Notes: generated from the sequence alone by a model not told the origin. A stretch of 64,000 bases of DNA from Bacillus taeanensis (GCF_003318295.1 NZ_QOCW01000005.1:1-64000); one strand, 5' to 3'; positions 48,643 through 58,701 are shown, counted from the first letter of the stretch. Numbers and translations: made by a program.

Positions 48643-49478
48643 GTTCGGACTCCTCCATAAAGGGCCTCAATTTCTTCCTGTTTCATTGTAAAAGAGTGCT
48701 CATCCTGAGGAAACTGTTTTTTCTTTACTTCTCTAACATATGTTTTAACAGCATTTTGAACATCAGCTGACACATTGTAGTATTGTTTTACAAACTTTGG
48801 AACCCGATGTTCACCATAACCTATTACATCATGATAAACAAGAACTTGTCCATCTGTTTCTGCTCCTGCTCCAATGCCAATTGTTGGAATGGAAAGTTCT
48901 GATGAAACAATTGCAGCCACTTGTTTTGGCACACATTCTAGCACAATTGCAAAGGCACCCGCCTTTTCAATCTCTTTTGCATCTTCAATTAACTTTTTTG
49001 CTTCATCCGCTTCTTTTCCTTGGACTTTATAGCCGCCAAGAACTCCCACAGATTGAGGTGTTAATCCAAGATGGCCAACAACAGGTACACCGGCGCTTGT
49101 TAACTTGTCAATCATTTCAATTACCTCGCCTGCACCTTCTAATTTAACCGCATGCGCTCCTCCGCTTTGTACAAGGCGTTTTGCATTTTCCATCGTTTCT
49201 GAAACGGAACTATGATAGGTCATAAAAGGCATGTCTGTAACAATAAACGTATTTGGTGCTCCCCGCTTTACGGCTTTCGTATGAAGAATCATATCTTCTA
49301 ATGTTACAAACACAGTTGATTCATATCCTAGAGCGACCATTCCAACTGAATCACCGACAAGAATTACATCCACATCCGCTTGTTCTGCAAATTTTCCAGA
49401 CGGATAATCATAAGCGGTAACCATAGCAATGGGTTCTTTGTTCAATTTCATTTTTTGAAAATCTAAGCTCGTTTTCAC
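48639..49478 (-). CDS. panB: 3-methyl-2-oxobutanoate hydroxymethyltransferase
   Basis: Adds a hydroxymethyl group to ketoisovalerate to form ketopantoate. 279 residues, TIM barrel with [31 protein letters not shown] and [15 protein letters not shown]. The start codon is GTG with AGGAGG upstream. The structured leader upstream is annotated separately. Confidence 0.96.
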   Translation of the reverse strand: MKTSLDFQKMKLNKEPIAMVTAYDYPSGKFAEQADVDVILVGDSVGMVALGYESTVFVTLEDMILHTKAVKRGAPNTFIVTDMPFMTYHSSVSETMENAKRLVQSGGAHAVKLEGAGEVIEMIDKLTSAGVPVVGHLGLTPQSVGVLGGYKVQGKEADEAKKLIEDAKEIEKAGAFAIVLECVPKQVAAIVSSELSIPTIGIGAGAETDGQVLVYHDVIGYGEHRVPKFVKQYYNVSADVQNAVKTYVREVKKKQFPQDEHSFTMKQEEIEALYGGVRT

Positions 49479-49518
49479 TTTTAATATACCTCCTACTTTT
49501 CATTCAGAGGAATATGAA

Positions 49519-49556
49519 AATCAAAAAATCCTTTTTCCATAGGAAAGAAGGATTTT
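49519..49556 (-). terminator. Terminator in the panB leader
   Basis: AAAATCCTT (49525-49533) pairs with AAGGATTTT (49548-49556), continued by TTTCC/GGAAA around a three-base loop. The minus strand then has TTTTTTGATTTT. It lies 40 bases before panB with no room for a promoter after it, so it looks like an attenuator; it could also simply end birA. Confidence 0.7.
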
Positions 49557-49583
49557 GTTAACATATTTACTGATTTTCATCCC

Positions 49584-49674
49584 TCTGTCCCAGTCCACAC
49601 TAGTGGATCAAGGCAGAATTTTTTTGTATATAAAACTATTTTTTATAGGTGCAGCTCCAAAAAGGATACCGCCC
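49584..49674 (-). promoter_or_regulatory. Tandem pan-motif RNA leader upstream of panB
   Basis: Two hairpins of the same design lie in the panB leader. Hairpin 1 (49648-49674) and hairpin 2 (49584-49617) each have an outer helix, a bulged A on the 3' strand (49650 and 49588), a five-position middle helix, a bulged A on the 5' strand (49667 and 49608) and an apical helix. Hairpin 2 contains one U-U mismatch in its middle helix. A stem with two bulged adenosines, often in tandem before pantothenate genes, describes the pan motif. The ligand, if any, is unknown to me. Confidence 0.68.
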
Positions 49675-49685
49675 AATCTAGTCGT

Positions 49686-49694
49686 AGTATAACA
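49686..49694 (-). promoter_or_regulatory. Extended -10 promoter of panBCD
   Basis: On the minus strand TGTTATACT: an extended -10 (TGn) followed by TATACT. No good -35 is visible. Transcription would begin about 49679, just before pan hairpin 1. Confidence 0.5.
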
Positions 49695-49702
49695 GATTTC
49701 TG

Positions 49703-50677
49703 CTAAGTTTGGGAAGAGATTTCAATATCAGCTGAATAAATTTGATGAATTTCTCCCTCTTTATCTTCAATTAATAAAACGCCTTCCTCGGTAATTCCCT
49801 TTGCATAGCCTTCAAATGAACCATTGATAGTCGTTGCTTTGATTTCTTTACCTAAGCTAACTGCATAGCTTTCCCAAAGTAATTTTATGATCGGAAAGCC
49901 TTCTTTTAAATATTGTTTGTAAATCCGTTCAGTTTGTTCTAATATCCTTTGCATAAGTGCTGCTCGATTAATTTCTTTGCCACTTTTTTCGATTAATAAG
50001 GAGGTTGCTTTATTTTGTAATTCTTCAGGAAACTCTTTAACGTTTACATTTATTCCAATTCCAATAATAACAGATTGAATACGATCTGCCTCAGCCTGCA
50101 GCTCTGTTAAAATCCCAACAACTTTTTTTCCATGAATTAAAATATCATTTGGCCACTTAATTTCACAATCCAACCCCACAGCTTCTTTAATTCCTTTTAC
50201 AACCGCTACGGCAGCAAGCAGAGTTAATTGAGGAGCTTGCTGAGGTGGAATTTTCGGTCGAAGGATTAAACTCATCCATACACCCGTTCCTTTTGGGGAA
50301 TGCCAGTCTCGACCTAAGCGCCCTTTGCCTTTTCCCTGTTCATCTGCGGCAACAAGGGTCCCTTCCTCTGCACCTTCATGTGCAAGCTGATGAGCAATAG
50401 TCTGTGTAGAAGAAACAGATTCATGATAAACAATATTTTGTCCAACAAATTCTGTCTTTAATCCTACATGAATATTATGAGAGCGAATATTATTTGGCTG
50501 CTGAATAATACGGTATCCTCGTCTTTGCATTGCTTCTAATTCATAACCTTCTTTTCGCAGTTCACTAATATGTTTCCAAATAGCAGTGCGTGAACAGCCA
50601 AGCTGTTCACTAATCTTTTGACCAGATACATACTCACCATTATGTTCAAGTAAAATGTGCAGCATTTGTTCTTTCAT
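49703..50677 (-). CDS. birA: Biotin ligase and repressor BirA
   Basis: 324 residues. An N-terminal winged helix (about 1-60, GQKISEQLGCSRTAIWKHISELR) marks the repressor type; the ligase domain has GKGKGRLGRDWHSP for biotinyl-AMP and KWPNDILI. It attaches biotin to carboxylases and represses the biotin operon in B. subtilis. ATG 50677 overlaps the end of cca by four bases, but its ribosome binding site is weak, and the frame stays open to 50701. Confidence 0.94.
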   Translation of the reverse strand: MKEQMLHILLEHNGEYVSGQKISEQLGCSRTAIWKHISELRKEGYELEAMQRRGYRIIQQPNNIRSHNIHVGLKTEFVGQNIVYHESVSSTQTIAHQLAHEGAEEGTLVAADEQGKGKGRLGRDWHSPKGTGVWMSLILRPKIPPQQAPQLTLLAAVAVVKGIKEAVGLDCEIKWPNDILIHGKKVVGILTELQAEADRIQSVIIGIGINVNVKEFPEELQNKATSLLIEKSGKEINRAALMQRILEQTERIYKQYLKEGFPIIKLLWESYAVSLGKEIKATTINGSFEGYAKGITEEGVLLIEDKEGEIHQIYSADIEISSQT

Positions 50678-51867
50678 TGAGAGTTGCACCTGTCCACCCA
50701 CTCCTTAATTGCATTTTTTTCATTTTTTACTTTTTTATCTATGACAGCTTGTTCAATCATTTGAAGCTCTTTACCAAGCCATGGTCCTGCTTTTTTATTT
50801 TTCCATTTCATTACATCATGTCCATTAACGGAAAGCTCTTTTTTATCTTTTATTGGAAGAGCATTATATTTTTTCACGATGTTCTCTATATTTTCAGCTG
50901 CATTTTCCTTATAAAGAATGGAACGAACAGCTTCTATAGACTTGGCTAATTCAACTCCTGTCTTAAACAGTTGATAATCGTCCCAGTTATTTTGCTTTAA
51001 ATGCTCAAGCGTTTGCTGAATTATCTCTACTTCCTTTATTAACAAACTTGGTTGTTTCCATGCCTTTAAAATCATTTTTGCCGGGACTTGACAAAGATAC
51101 GTAAGAAGTGCCCACATTTCTCTCACATGATACAGTTGATGAATTGGCAATTCCTTTAATGATAACAACCCATTTTTATAGGTTACAAAATGCGGAACAT
51201 ACTCATACAAACCTGTAGAAATAAACAACTCAATTCCCTTTTCTCTTGCTGAACCAAGCATTAACTTTTCCCATTCTTGCGCAATTCTTTCGATGGACAG
51301 ATGAGATAAATGGGAAGCTAAACGCCTTATTTCCTGTTCGGTAGGTTCATCTAACTTAAAGTTTAATTGACTAACAAAGCGAACGGCTCGAAGCATTCTT
51401 AGCGGATCTTCATAAAATCTTTCCGCAGGATCTCCTACTGCTCTAATCGTACGATTTGTTAAATCATCTATCCCATTGTATAGATCGATAATATCGCCAT
51501 CTACTGTCATCGCTAGTGCATTAATCGTAAAATCGCGCCGCTGTAAATCTTCTCCTAAATCGTCTACAAATTCAATGGATGATGGATGACGAAAATCTTC
51601 ATATTCCGTTTCTTTACGGAAAGTTGTTACTTCATATGAAACACCTTTTTCATGTACCACAACTGTGCCATGCTCAATTCCAACCGGTATCACATTTTTA
51701 AACAATCCTACAACTTCTTGTGGAGAAGCAGATGTAGCAATATCAATGTCATGTATAGGGCGGTGCAGCAGCATATCTCTTACTGCACCCCCTACAAAAT
51801 AAGCTTTAAACCCATATTCCTGTAAAGTTTCAAGAATGGGCACAGCCTTTACAAATACTGAATTCAT
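50674..51867 (-). CDS. cca: CCA-adding enzyme
   Basis: Class II tRNA nucleotidyltransferase that adds CCA to tRNA 3' ends without a template. 397 residues. The head has FVGGAVRDMLL (about 25-35), DIDIATSA with the two metal-binding Asp, and the RRDFTINALA motif. The remainder is helical. Starts one base after bshA, and birA follows. Confidence 0.96.
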   Translation of the reverse strand: MNSVFVKAVPILETLQEYGFKAYFVGGAVRDMLLHRPIHDIDIATSASPQEVVGLFKNVIPVGIEHGTVVVHEKGVSYEVTTFRKETEYEDFRHPSSIEFVDDLGEDLQRRDFTINALAMTVDGDIIDLYNGIDDLTNRTIRAVGDPAERFYEDPLRMLRAVRFVSQLNFKLDEPTEQEIRRLASHLSHLSIERIAQEWEKLMLGSAREKGIELFISTGLYEYVPHFVTYKNGLLSLKELPIHQLYHVREMWALLTYLCQVPAKMILKAWKQPSLLIKEVEIIQQTLEHLKQNNWDDYQLFKTGVELAKSIEAVRSILYKENAAENIENIVKKYNALPIKDKKELSVNGHDVMKWKNKKAGPWLGKELQMIEQAVIDKKVKNEKNAIKEWVDRCNSQ

Positions 51868-51868
51868 T

Positions 51869-53020
51869 CTAGCGAACCGGGTATGAGCAGCTTTCTAAAA
51901 GCTGTTCATATATCTCTTCATATTGTTTAACAATTTTTGAAGAGTGGAAATGGGTTTGAACATGGTTAATTGCTTGCTTAGACATTGATTTTTGAAGCTG
52001 TTCATTTGATAAAATTGTAATAGCCTTTTCTGCCACATCCCTTACATCTCCTACATTACAAATAAACCCTGTCTCCCCATTTACAACGACTTCCGGTATA
52101 CCTCCTGCATTAGAAACAACTGCCGGCACTCCGCATGCCATTGCTTCAAGGACGACTAAACCAAAACTTTCCTTTTCTGATAAAAGGAGCTTTAAATCAC
52201 AGATTGATAAAATTTCAGCTACATTCTCTTTTTTCCCTAAAAATAATACACGGTCACTTAATCCCTTTTCTTTCACAAGTTTACATGCTACTGTTAATTC
52301 CGGTCCGTCGCCAATAAGCAGCAGCTTTGCCTGCAATGAATGAGAAATTTTTTCAAACGCTTTAATCACATCTGGTACACGTTTTACTTTTCGGAAGTTT
52401 GAAATATGTACAATCACTTTTTCGTTCGGTTTAATTCCGTATTCTTCCTTAAGTTCTTCACAGTGATGCTTATAATAGGTTGCTTCATCTACAAAATTAT
52501 AGACCGTTTTAATAGGATGATTGGTTTCAAGAAGGTTATGGGTTTGCTTTACTAAGTCATTTGACACAGCTGTGACGACATCTGAATTTTCAATACCAAA
52601 CCGTATCATCTCACTTAACGAAGGGTCCTCTCCTAACACTGTAATATCTGTTCCATGCAGGGTCGTTACAATTTTTAAATTTCCTCCAACCATTTGTTTT
52701 GCTAAATAAGCACAAATCGCATGTGGAACAGCATAATGAACATGAAGTAAATCAAGATTTTCTCGCTTTGCCACTTCAGCCATTTTACTAGCTAATGCTA
52801 AGTCATATGGAGGATATTGAAAAACAGCATATTGATTCACTTCTACTTCATGAAAATAAATGTTTGAATAATGCTTCTCTAATCGAAATGGAATACTTGA
52901 AGTAATAAAATGAACTTCATGTCCTTTTTTTGCAAGCAGTTTACCAAGCTCTGTAGCAACTACTCCTGAACCTCCGACTGTTGGATAACATGTAATGCCG
53001 ATTTTTAGTTTTTTTCTCAC
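51869..53020 (-). CDS. bshA: N-acetylglucosaminyl L-malate synthase BshA
   Basis: First step of bacillithiol synthesis: GT4 enzyme that joins UDP-GlcNAc and L-malate. 383 residues, GT-B fold. Glycine-rich [15 protein letters not shown] near the N-terminus, and [23 protein letters not shown] (nucleotide-sugar site) in the C-terminal domain. GTG start with AGGAG upstream. It follows bshB1 by six bases. Confidence 0.95.
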   Translation of the reverse strand: MRKKLKIGITCYPTVGGSGVVATELGKLLAKKGHEVHFITSSIPFRLEKHYSNIYFHEVEVNQYAVFQYPPYDLALASKMAEVAKRENLDLLHVHYAVPHAICAYLAKQMVGGNLKIVTTLHGTDITVLGEDPSLSEMIRFGIENSDVVTAVSNDLVKQTHNLLETNHPIKTVYNFVDEATYYKHHCEELKEEYGIKPNEKVIVHISNFRKVKRVPDVIKAFEKISHSLQAKLLLIGDGPELTVACKLVKEKGLSDRVLFLGKKENVAEILSICDLKLLLSEKESFGLVVLEAMACGVPAVVSNAGGIPEVVVNGETGFICNVGDVRDVAEKAITILSNEQLQKSMSKQAINHVQTHFHSSKIVKQYEEIYEQLLESCSYPVR

Positions 53021-53026
53021 AGCCTT

Positions 53027-53737
53027 CTAGTCTCCTAACAAATTGTTAATTAGCAATGGTTTTTTCGCCTTAAACCCTTCAGCATATTGCACATTTACTT
53101 CTTTACCATACATACGCTCTCTACTTATCACAGTATCGATATAACCGTTTGTAAGCGGCGTATCTACACTGCCTTCTGTTTTTATAAATTGACTTTCATA
53201 AGCTTGTAATGAGGCGATCTTAACATCCATTGTGCTGGTTATATCGATAAGAAAGTCGGGTTTATGAAATCCATTAATAAAATAATAATAAAAATCTTTA
53301 GCACGGTGGGCCTCATGCTGTTCATGAGTCTTATAATTATGCACTCCTGAAGAAAACAAAGCTTCTTCCACAAGTTTACCGCAATGCCCATGATCAGGAT
53401 GTCTATCTTCAAAATATGGGGCAAAAACAATTGAAGGTTTATAACGGCGAATTGTATTAACAATAAGGTCAACAGCCTTTTTTTCTACCAACAATCCACG
53501 ATCAGGCAATTGTAAATTTATTCGTAAATCAAGTGATAAAACCGAAGCAGCTTTTTGTGCTTCGGCTTGTCTTATTTCTACTGTTCCATTGGAAGATAAC
53601 TCTGCTTTTGTAAGATCACAGATACCAACTTTATATCCTTGTTGTTTAAATACAACAATGGCACCGGCCATCCCAATTTCCACATCATCAGGGTGAGCCC
53701 CAAAAGCCAAAATATCCAGTTTTTCAACATGTTCCAT
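53027..53737 (-). CDS. bshB1: Bacillithiol deacetylase BshB1
   Basis: Zinc enzyme that removes acetate from GlcNAc-malate. 236 residues, LmbE/PIG-L family. FGAHPDDVEIGMAG and RHPDHG hold the zinc ligands. ATG 53737 follows AAAGGA and gives the same length as B. subtilis BshB1; the longer frame runs into mgsA and has no support. Confidence 0.94.
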   Translation of the reverse strand: MEHVEKLDILAFGAHPDDVEIGMAGAIVVFKQQGYKVGICDLTKAELSSNGTVEIRQAEAQKAASVLSLDLRINLQLPDRGLLVEKKAVDLIVNTIRRYKPSIVFAPYFEDRHPDHGHCGKLVEEALFSSGVHNYKTHEQHEAHRAKDFYYYFINGFHKPDFLIDITSTMDVKIASLQAYESQFIKTEGSVDTPLTNGYIDTVISRERMYGKEVNVQYAEGFKAKKPLLINNLLGD

Positions 53738-53738
53738 T

Positions 53739-54149
53739 TCAATCATCCTTTTTATTGCGTATAATATTGCGCCATGCAAAATCACCACGCGATAATGCAT
53801 GCATTAAAATTTCAGCACTTGCCATATTTGTTGCAAGCGGAATAGCGTAAACATCACACAAACGAATTAATGCAGAAATATCAGGCTCATGAGGCTGTGC
53901 AGTTAACGGATCACGGAAAAAAATAACCATATCCATATCATTATCAGCAATCAACGCGCCAATTTGCTGATCGCCTCCCAGTGGTCCTGATTGAAAGCGG
54001 TGAACATCAAGTCCTGTTGCTTCCCTAATCTTCATTCCTGTTGTTCCTGTTGCATATAATGTATGATTTTTAAGTACCGGTTGATATGCTGTTGTAAATT
54101 GAACCATGTCTTGTTTTTTCTTATCGTGCGCAATTAAAGAGATTTTCAT
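53739..54149 (-). CDS. mgsA: Methylglyoxal synthase
   Basis: Converts dihydroxyacetone phosphate to methylglyoxal and phosphate. 136 residues. Visible: [11 protein letters not shown] at the N-terminus, ATGTTG, and [12 protein letters not shown] (phosphate site) followed by FFRDPL with the catalytic Asp. GGTGAG lies before the ATG. It sits between dapB and bshB1, as in B. subtilis. Confidence 0.96.
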   Translation of the reverse strand: MKISLIAHDKKKQDMVQFTTAYQPVLKNHTLYATGTTGMKIREATGLDVHRFQSGPLGGDQQIGALIADNDMDMVIFFRDPLTAQPHEPDISALIRLCDVYAIPLATNMASAEILMHALSRGDFAWRNIIRNKKDD

Positions 54150-54159
54150 TATTCTCACC

Positions 54160-54966
54160 CTATTCAATAATATTTTCTAATCCATATACAAGTAAATCTA
54201 ATTTCATCACTGTTTCAACAGCAAGCTTAACACCTGGCATAAAAGAAGTTCTGTTAATGGAATCATGGCGAATTTTTAATGTTTGACCTTCGCCGCCAAA
54301 TAATACTTCTTGGTGAGCAACAAGACCTGGGAGACGAACACTATGAATGCGCATGCCTTCAAAGTCTCCACCTCGCGCACCTTTTATCGTTTCTTCTTCC
54401 TGGGGATGCCCCTGTTGATTGGCTTTTCTTACTTCAGCAATAAGTTGAGCTGTTTTTACAGCTGTGCCAGATGGAGCATCTAATTTTTGATCATGATGCT
54501 GTTCGATAATTTCTACTTCAGGCATATATTTAGCTGCCATTTGGGAAAATTTCATCATTAAAATAGCACCAATTGCAAAGTTTGGGGCAATAATTGCGCC
54601 AATTTTCTTTTCTTCTGCCGTTTTTGATAGCTCTTCTAAATCGGCATCTGTAAAACCTGTTGTTCCCACTACAGGGCGCACTCCATAGTTAAAGGCAATT
54701 TCCATATGCTTTCTTCCTACTTCTGGAGTTGTTAAATCAACAAGTACATCACATTTATTCTCTTGAAAGCAAAGTTCCATATCTTCATAGATAGGAACAT
54801 TAATCATTGGCATATCGTCAATATCGGAAAGCATTTTTCCACCATTTTTAGAATCGACAACAGCTGATAAATGAAAATGCTCCGTATTTTTAACCATATG
54901 TACTGCTTCACGTCCCATTTTACCCCGGGGTCCTGCTATGATGACATTAATTTTATTTTGAGCCAT
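54160..54966 (-). CDS. dapB: 4-hydroxy-tetrahydrodipicolinate reductase
   Basis: NAD(P)H-dependent enzyme of lysine and diaminopimelate synthesis. 268 residues. Rossmann motif [13 protein letters not shown], and the active-site loop [18 protein letters not shown] with the paired His and Lys. Start at ATG 54966 with AAGGAGG; the first codon overlaps the ypjD end. Feeds MurE and, in sporulation, dipicolinate. Confidence 0.96.
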   Translation of the reverse strand: MAQNKINVIIAGPRGKMGREAVHMVKNTEHFHLSAVVDSKNGGKMLSDIDDMPMINVPIYEDMELCFQENKCDVLVDLTTPEVGRKHMEIAFNYGVRPVVGTTGFTDADLEELSKTAEEKKIGAIIAPNFAIGAILMMKFSQMAAKYMPEVEIIEQHHDQKLDAPSGTAVKTAQLIAEVRKANQQGHPQEEETIKGARGGDFEGMRIHSVRLPGLVAHQEVLFGGEGQTLKIRHDSINRTSFMPGVKLAVETVMKLDLLVYGLENIIE

Positions 54967-55313
54967 TATTGTTGTTCCTCCTTCGTTTCCTCTTTTCTTG
55001 TCCAACGATTATGATCGCGCTCATTAAATTTTTGCATGACGCGTGTAAACGCTTCTTCAAGATCAATATTTAATGAATTTGCAAAACAGATTAATACAAA
55101 TAAAAGATCTCCCATTTCCTCTTCTACGGTACGTTCCTGTTCTGTGCTTTTTTTAGGCTTTTCTCCATAATAATGGTTGACTTCTCGCGCTAATTCACCA
55201 AGCTCCTCAGTCATCCTTGCGAGCATGGCTAACGGACTGAAATAGCCTTCTTTAAATTGACCTATATATTGATCGACTTCTGTTTGCATTTCTTTAATCT
55301 TTTTTTCACTCAT
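54966..55313 (-). CDS. ypjD: MazG-type nucleotide pyrophosphohydrolase YpjD
   Basis: 115 residues. Helical MazG fold with the metal-binding [16 protein letters not shown] and [16 protein letters not shown], the ExxE12-28ExxD pattern. It likely cleaves nucleoside triphosphates to monophosphates; substrate unknown. First gene of the leftward dapB-mgsA-bshB1-bshA-cca-birA run. Confidence 0.88.
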   Translation of the reverse strand: MSEKKIKEMQTEVDQYIGQFKEGYFSPLAMLARMTEELGELAREVNHYYGEKPKKSTEQERTVEEEMGDLLFVLICFANSLNIDLEEAFTRVMQKFNERDHNRWTRKEETKEEQQ

Positions 55314-55388
55314 ACACATACACCTTTCCTAATTATCTCTTTTTCATGTTAGCTAAATCTACGAACTTTTACAAATATTTTAGCCAAA

Positions 55389-55418
55389 TTGAAAATAGAA
55401 GTGACTTTTAGATATAAT
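55389..55418 (+). promoter_or_regulatory. Sigma-A promoter of ypjC
   Basis: TTGAAA (55389-55394), an 18-base spacer and TATAAT (55413-55418), followed by GGAG before the ypjC GTG. Confidence 0.6.
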
Positions 55419-55455
55419 TAGAGCGCTGCAACACTTTATTTTAGGAGATGTTATT

Positions 55456-56328
55456 GTGAAACTTATTCGCTTAAAAAACCTTTTCTTTATTTTACTCGGT
55501 TCAGCTATTTTTGCGTTCGGCCTTGTTCACTTCAACATGGAAAATAATTTAGCTGAAGGCGGCTTTACTGGAATTACTCTTATTCTGTATTTTGTGTTTA
55601 ATATAGACCCTTCTCTTTCAAATTTACTATTAAATATCCCCATATTCTTTGTTGGGTGGCGGTTGTTAAGTCGTTCTACATTTATTTATACCATTATTGG
55701 AACATTTGCACTATCCTTGTTTTTGTGGATCTTTCAACGATTTTCGTTTGTTTCCATCCCTCTTCATAATGATTTAACTCTTGCTGCACTATTTGCCGGT
55801 GCTTTCATTGGTATTGGCCTTGGGATTATTTTTCGGTACGGAGGGACAACCGGCGGAGTAGATATCATTGCACGACTAGGTCATAAATATTTAGGATGGA
55901 GTATGGGAAGAACAATGTTTCTGTTTGATGCTCTCGTTATTACAACTTCTCTTATTTACTTATCATACAAAGAGGCAATGTATACACTTGTAGCTGTATT
56001 TATTTCTGCCCGTGTCATTGATTTTATTCAAGAAGGGGCATATGCTGCCAAGGGTGCTACTATTATTTCAGATAAAACAAATGAGATTGCCGAAAAAATT
56101 TTTACAGACTTAGATCGTGGTGCTACTATCTTAAATGGTCGTGGAAGCTTTACTGGAAATAAAAAAGATGTTCTTTATTGTGTAGTAGGACGCAATGAAC
56201 TTGTTCGATTAAAAAATGTCATTATGGTTGTTGATCCCCATGCTTTTGTGGCAGTAAGTGATGTTCATGATGTGCTTGGGGAAGGATTTACACTTGATGA
56301 AAATAAAAAACCAATAATTGAACAATAA
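55456..56328 (+). CDS. ypjC: YitT family membrane protein YpjC
   Basis: 290 residues: five or six N-terminal membrane segments with RYGGTTGGVDIIAR (the YitT mark, about 133-146) and a C-terminal cytoplasmic DUF2179 domain (about 200-280). Function unknown. GTG start with AGGAGATG upstream. Divergent from ypjD. Confidence 0.88.
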   Translation: MKLIRLKNLFFILLGSAIFAFGLVHFNMENNLAEGGFTGITLILYFVFNIDPSLSNLLLNIPIFFVGWRLLSRSTFIYTIIGTFALSLFLWIFQRFSFVSIPLHNDLTLAALFAGAFIGIGLGIIFRYGGTTGGVDIIARLGHKYLGWSMGRTMFLFDALVITTSLIYLSYKEAMYTLVAVFISARVIDFIQEGAYAAKGATIISDKTNEIAEKIFTDLDRGATILNGRGSFTGNKKDVLYCVVGRNELVRLKNVIMVVDPHAFVAVSDVHDVLGEGFTLDENKKPIIEQ

Positions 56329-56337
56329 GGGTTTACA

Positions 56338-56380
56338 TAAAAAGCCAGTGTGCAGGATATCCTGCACACTGGCTTTTTAA
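56338..56380. terminator. Bidirectional terminator of ypjC and yugP-like gene
   Basis: A perfect palindrome (AAAGCCAGTGTGCAGGAT and its complement) flanked by AAAA and TTTT, placed between convergent genes. Confidence 0.9.
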
Positions 56381-57054
56381 TCTTCTTGATTCATTCCAAT
56401 AAACATTAAAATAAAACGAACTAACTCCAAAACTGCTACAAGGGCGGCAGCTACATATGTTAACGCTGCGGCATTTAATACTTTTCTTGTTTCGCGCTCT
56501 TCATCATTTCGGATCACTCCAAGTGCAACAACTTGATCCATCGCGCGATTGCTGGCATTAAATTCAACAGGCAATGTTACAAGTTGAAAAATTACAGCAG
56601 CTGCCATAAAAAGAATTCCAAGCAGTACTAGGTTAGCAAAACTTAATAAGATACCAGCTAAAATTAAAATAAATGAGAAATTTGAACCTAAGTTTGCAGC
56701 TGGAACAAGAGCATGCCGAAATCGTAAAAACGAATAATCCTGCTGATCTTGAATAGCATGACCAACTTCGTGAGCTGCCACTGCAGCACCAGCAACAGAA
56801 TGCCCGTGATAATTTTGAGAAGATAAACGAACAACTTTTGAACGAGGATCATAATGATCTGAAAGTTTTCCAGGCACTTCTTCAACTCTCACGTTATATA
56901 ATCCATTATGATCAAGAATTTTTCTTGCTACTTCAGCACCCGACAGACCAGAAGATGCGGGTACTTGTGAATATTTTTTATATGCACTTTTTACCTTCAT
57001 TTGCGCCCAAATTGGAACCACTAATAAAAGAACAAAATAAAGTAAAAACCCCAT
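56377..57054 (-). CDS. YugP-type zinc metallopeptidase
   Basis: 225 residues. One N-terminal and three or four central/C-terminal hydrophobic segments; zinc-protease motif HEVGHAIQ (about 95-102). Family DUF2268-like neutral zinc peptidase, YugP in B. subtilis. Substrate unknown. In B. subtilis the ypjB-ypjC interval has no such gene, so it is either an insertion or a relocated yugP. Confidence 0.85.
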   Translation of the reverse strand: MGFLLYFVLLLVVPIWAQMKVKSAYKKYSQVPASSGLSGAEVARKILDHNGLYNVRVEEVPGKLSDHYDPRSKVVRLSSQNYHGHSVAGAAVAAHEVGHAIQDQQDYSFLRFRHALVPAANLGSNFSFILILAGILLSFANLVLLGILFMAAAVIFQLVTLPVEFNASNRAMDQVVALGVIRNDEERETRKVLNAAALTYVAAALVAVLELVRFILMFIGMNQED

Positions 57055-57162
57055 TTGTTCACTCCTCCATTGTGTTGATTCTAAAAAGTTAGTTTATTAA
57101 AGTCAATTTTAGTCACATTAAACTTTCTTGTCAATTATATTGATTGAAGAAGTGAAACGATT

Positions 57163-57957
57163 TTAATAATCCCGATTTTTCTCGTTTCCCTTACGTCGTT
57201 CACCTTTATATTTTTGCCAGCCCACATAAAATAATGTAAAAATAATAATGCTTCCGATTGAAAGAATCATCCAAAATAACGAAGAAGGATCGGCAGCATC
57301 TTGTGTTGAATCCCCAAAGAGCTCATTCAATTCCTCTTCTATTACTGACAGGTGTTTTGCTCTTTCAGGTGTATGCAGAAGAGATGTTCGATTCTTTTCT
57401 AAAAATGATATATTAGAATTCAATCGAGTCATTTTCTCTTTGGAAAGAGTAATCGTTAAAGCTGGTCTTATTAATTCATATTGGCCAAAAAATTCATTTA
57501 AATAAAACTGAAAGTCTGCCTCATTACCTTCTTTTAAGGAAGTTTCCACCTTTATGAACGAATCCATTACTAATGATTGCGTATTTTTCCATAGCGGCTG
57601 AGCTGTTTCATTTACAGCATCCACAACTAATCGAAATGAAGTTAACTTTCGAATTCGCTCCTCTTCCCTCATTGAAGCACTGGTGACTGCTTCTTCCGCA
57701 TTTTCATAAGCTGTTGAAATCACTTTCAAATCCCCTAAACTTAATGTTAGTCTATCTTGTCTTTCTTTAAATAGCTCAGAGAAATGATTAAGCACCTTTT
57801 TTGATTCCTCATATTGAGCGCCTTTTCCAAATCGCAGTACTTGATCAGCTAACTTATCTAATTCATTCCAATCATTTTCTTCTGCACGCGCTATACCGAA
57901 CAATAAAACGGAACATGTAAAAATAATATAAATAATAAAAAAGATTTTCCGTATCAA
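57163..57957 (-). CDS. ypjB: Sporulation protein YpjB
   Basis: 264 residues: signal sequence (about 1-25), a long helical domain outside the membrane, then a C-terminal membrane helix (about 228-246) and basic tail. Family YpjB, listed as sporulation-linked in B. subtilis; mechanism unknown. TTG start with GAGGGAC upstream. Between ypjA and the YugP-type gene. Confidence 0.85.
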   Translation of the reverse strand: MIRKIFFIIYIIFTCSVLLFGIARAEENDWNELDKLADQVLRFGKGAQYEESKKVLNHFSELFKERQDRLTLSLGDLKVISTAYENAEEAVTSASMREEERIRKLTSFRLVVDAVNETAQPLWKNTQSLVMDSFIKVETSLKEGNEADFQFYLNEFFGQYELIRPALTITLSKEKMTRLNSNISFLEKNRTSLLHTPERAKHLSVIEEELNELFGDSTQDAADPSSLFWMILSIGSIIIFTLFYVGWQKYKGERRKGNEKNRDY

Positions 57958-58032
57958 AGCATGTCCCTCCTCTTCATGTATTAAATATGTATGAAGAGAG
58001 GGACAAGAGTAGACCTTTTTCTTTGGACAACC

Positions 58033-58632
58033 TTAAGAATGAACAAGGGATGCTGTATATCTTTCTTTTCTTACAGCAACAGCATAAATTAACAGAAGTG
58101 TTACAACAGAAAGCCAAAATGTCATATAGCCAATTTGAGGAATATATTCTTTAAGAGCGGGATATCTAGGATACATTTGAAATACATAATCAATGATATC
58201 ATTATGAATTGTCCAAACTGCAGCAATTAGCAAATGACGATATGTAAATCGATAAAACGGTGCATACAGTATAGCTTGAAGCGCCATTCCAAAATGAGAA
58301 GCAATTAACATAATATTGGCAAGAGAGATAACGCCGCTTACATACATTCCACCTAAGTTCATTCCTACGGCCCATATTCCATATTTAAATAATGTTACGG
58401 CAGCTAACGCTTCTATTAGTGGAAAGTTACGATTAAGCAAAAAAGCGATTAATACAAATACAAAAAACAAACTTGCCGTCGGACTATCTGGGACAAAGGG
58501 AAGAAAATGCAGGGGGGTGTCAACAAGCTGCCACAGATACCAATAATAGCCGTAAATTGTACCTAAAATATTAATAATAAGTAAGCTCAACAGAACAAAG
58601 CGCTGTTTTAAAAGATAACTAATAAAGGTCAT
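58033..58632 (-). CDS. ypjA: DUF1405 membrane protein YpjA
   Basis: 199 residues, six membrane helices, DUF1405 family, unknown function. Start at ATG 58632 with AAGGAGA upstream. The longer frame from 58701 reads through the qcrC terminator and is rejected. In Bacillus ypjA follows qcrC. Confidence 0.87.
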   Translation of the reverse strand: MTFISYLLKQRFVLLSLLIINILGTIYGYYWYLWQLVDTPLHFLPFVPDSPTASLFFVFVLIAFLLNRNFPLIEALAAVTLFKYGIWAVGMNLGGMYVSGVISLANIMLIASHFGMALQAILYAPFYRFTYRHLLIAAVWTIHNDIIDYVFQMYPRYPALKEYIPQIGYMTFWLSVVTLLLIYAVAVRKERYTASLVHS

Positions 58633-58663
58633 TAAAATTTGTCTCCTTTTTAAGACAAGGTGT

Positions 58664-58698
58664 AAAAAAAGCTGACTACTAGTAGTCAGCTTTTCACT
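58664..58698 (-). terminator. qcrABC terminator
   Basis: A perfect palindrome (58667-58694) with AAAAGCTGACTACT arms, followed on the minus strand by TTTTTTT. Four bases from the qcrC stop codon. Confidence 0.88.
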
Positions 58699-58701
58699 CA
58701 A

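Noticed and set aside
49620-49680. T-box-like sequence (ATACCGCCC) near birA
   Set aside because: On the correct strand it is part of pan hairpin 1; the T-box signature AGGGTGGNACCGCG and a specifier loop are absent.
58633-58701. N-terminal extension of ypjA
   Set aside because: It reads through the qcrC terminator palindrome; the ATG at 58632 has a good ribosome binding site.
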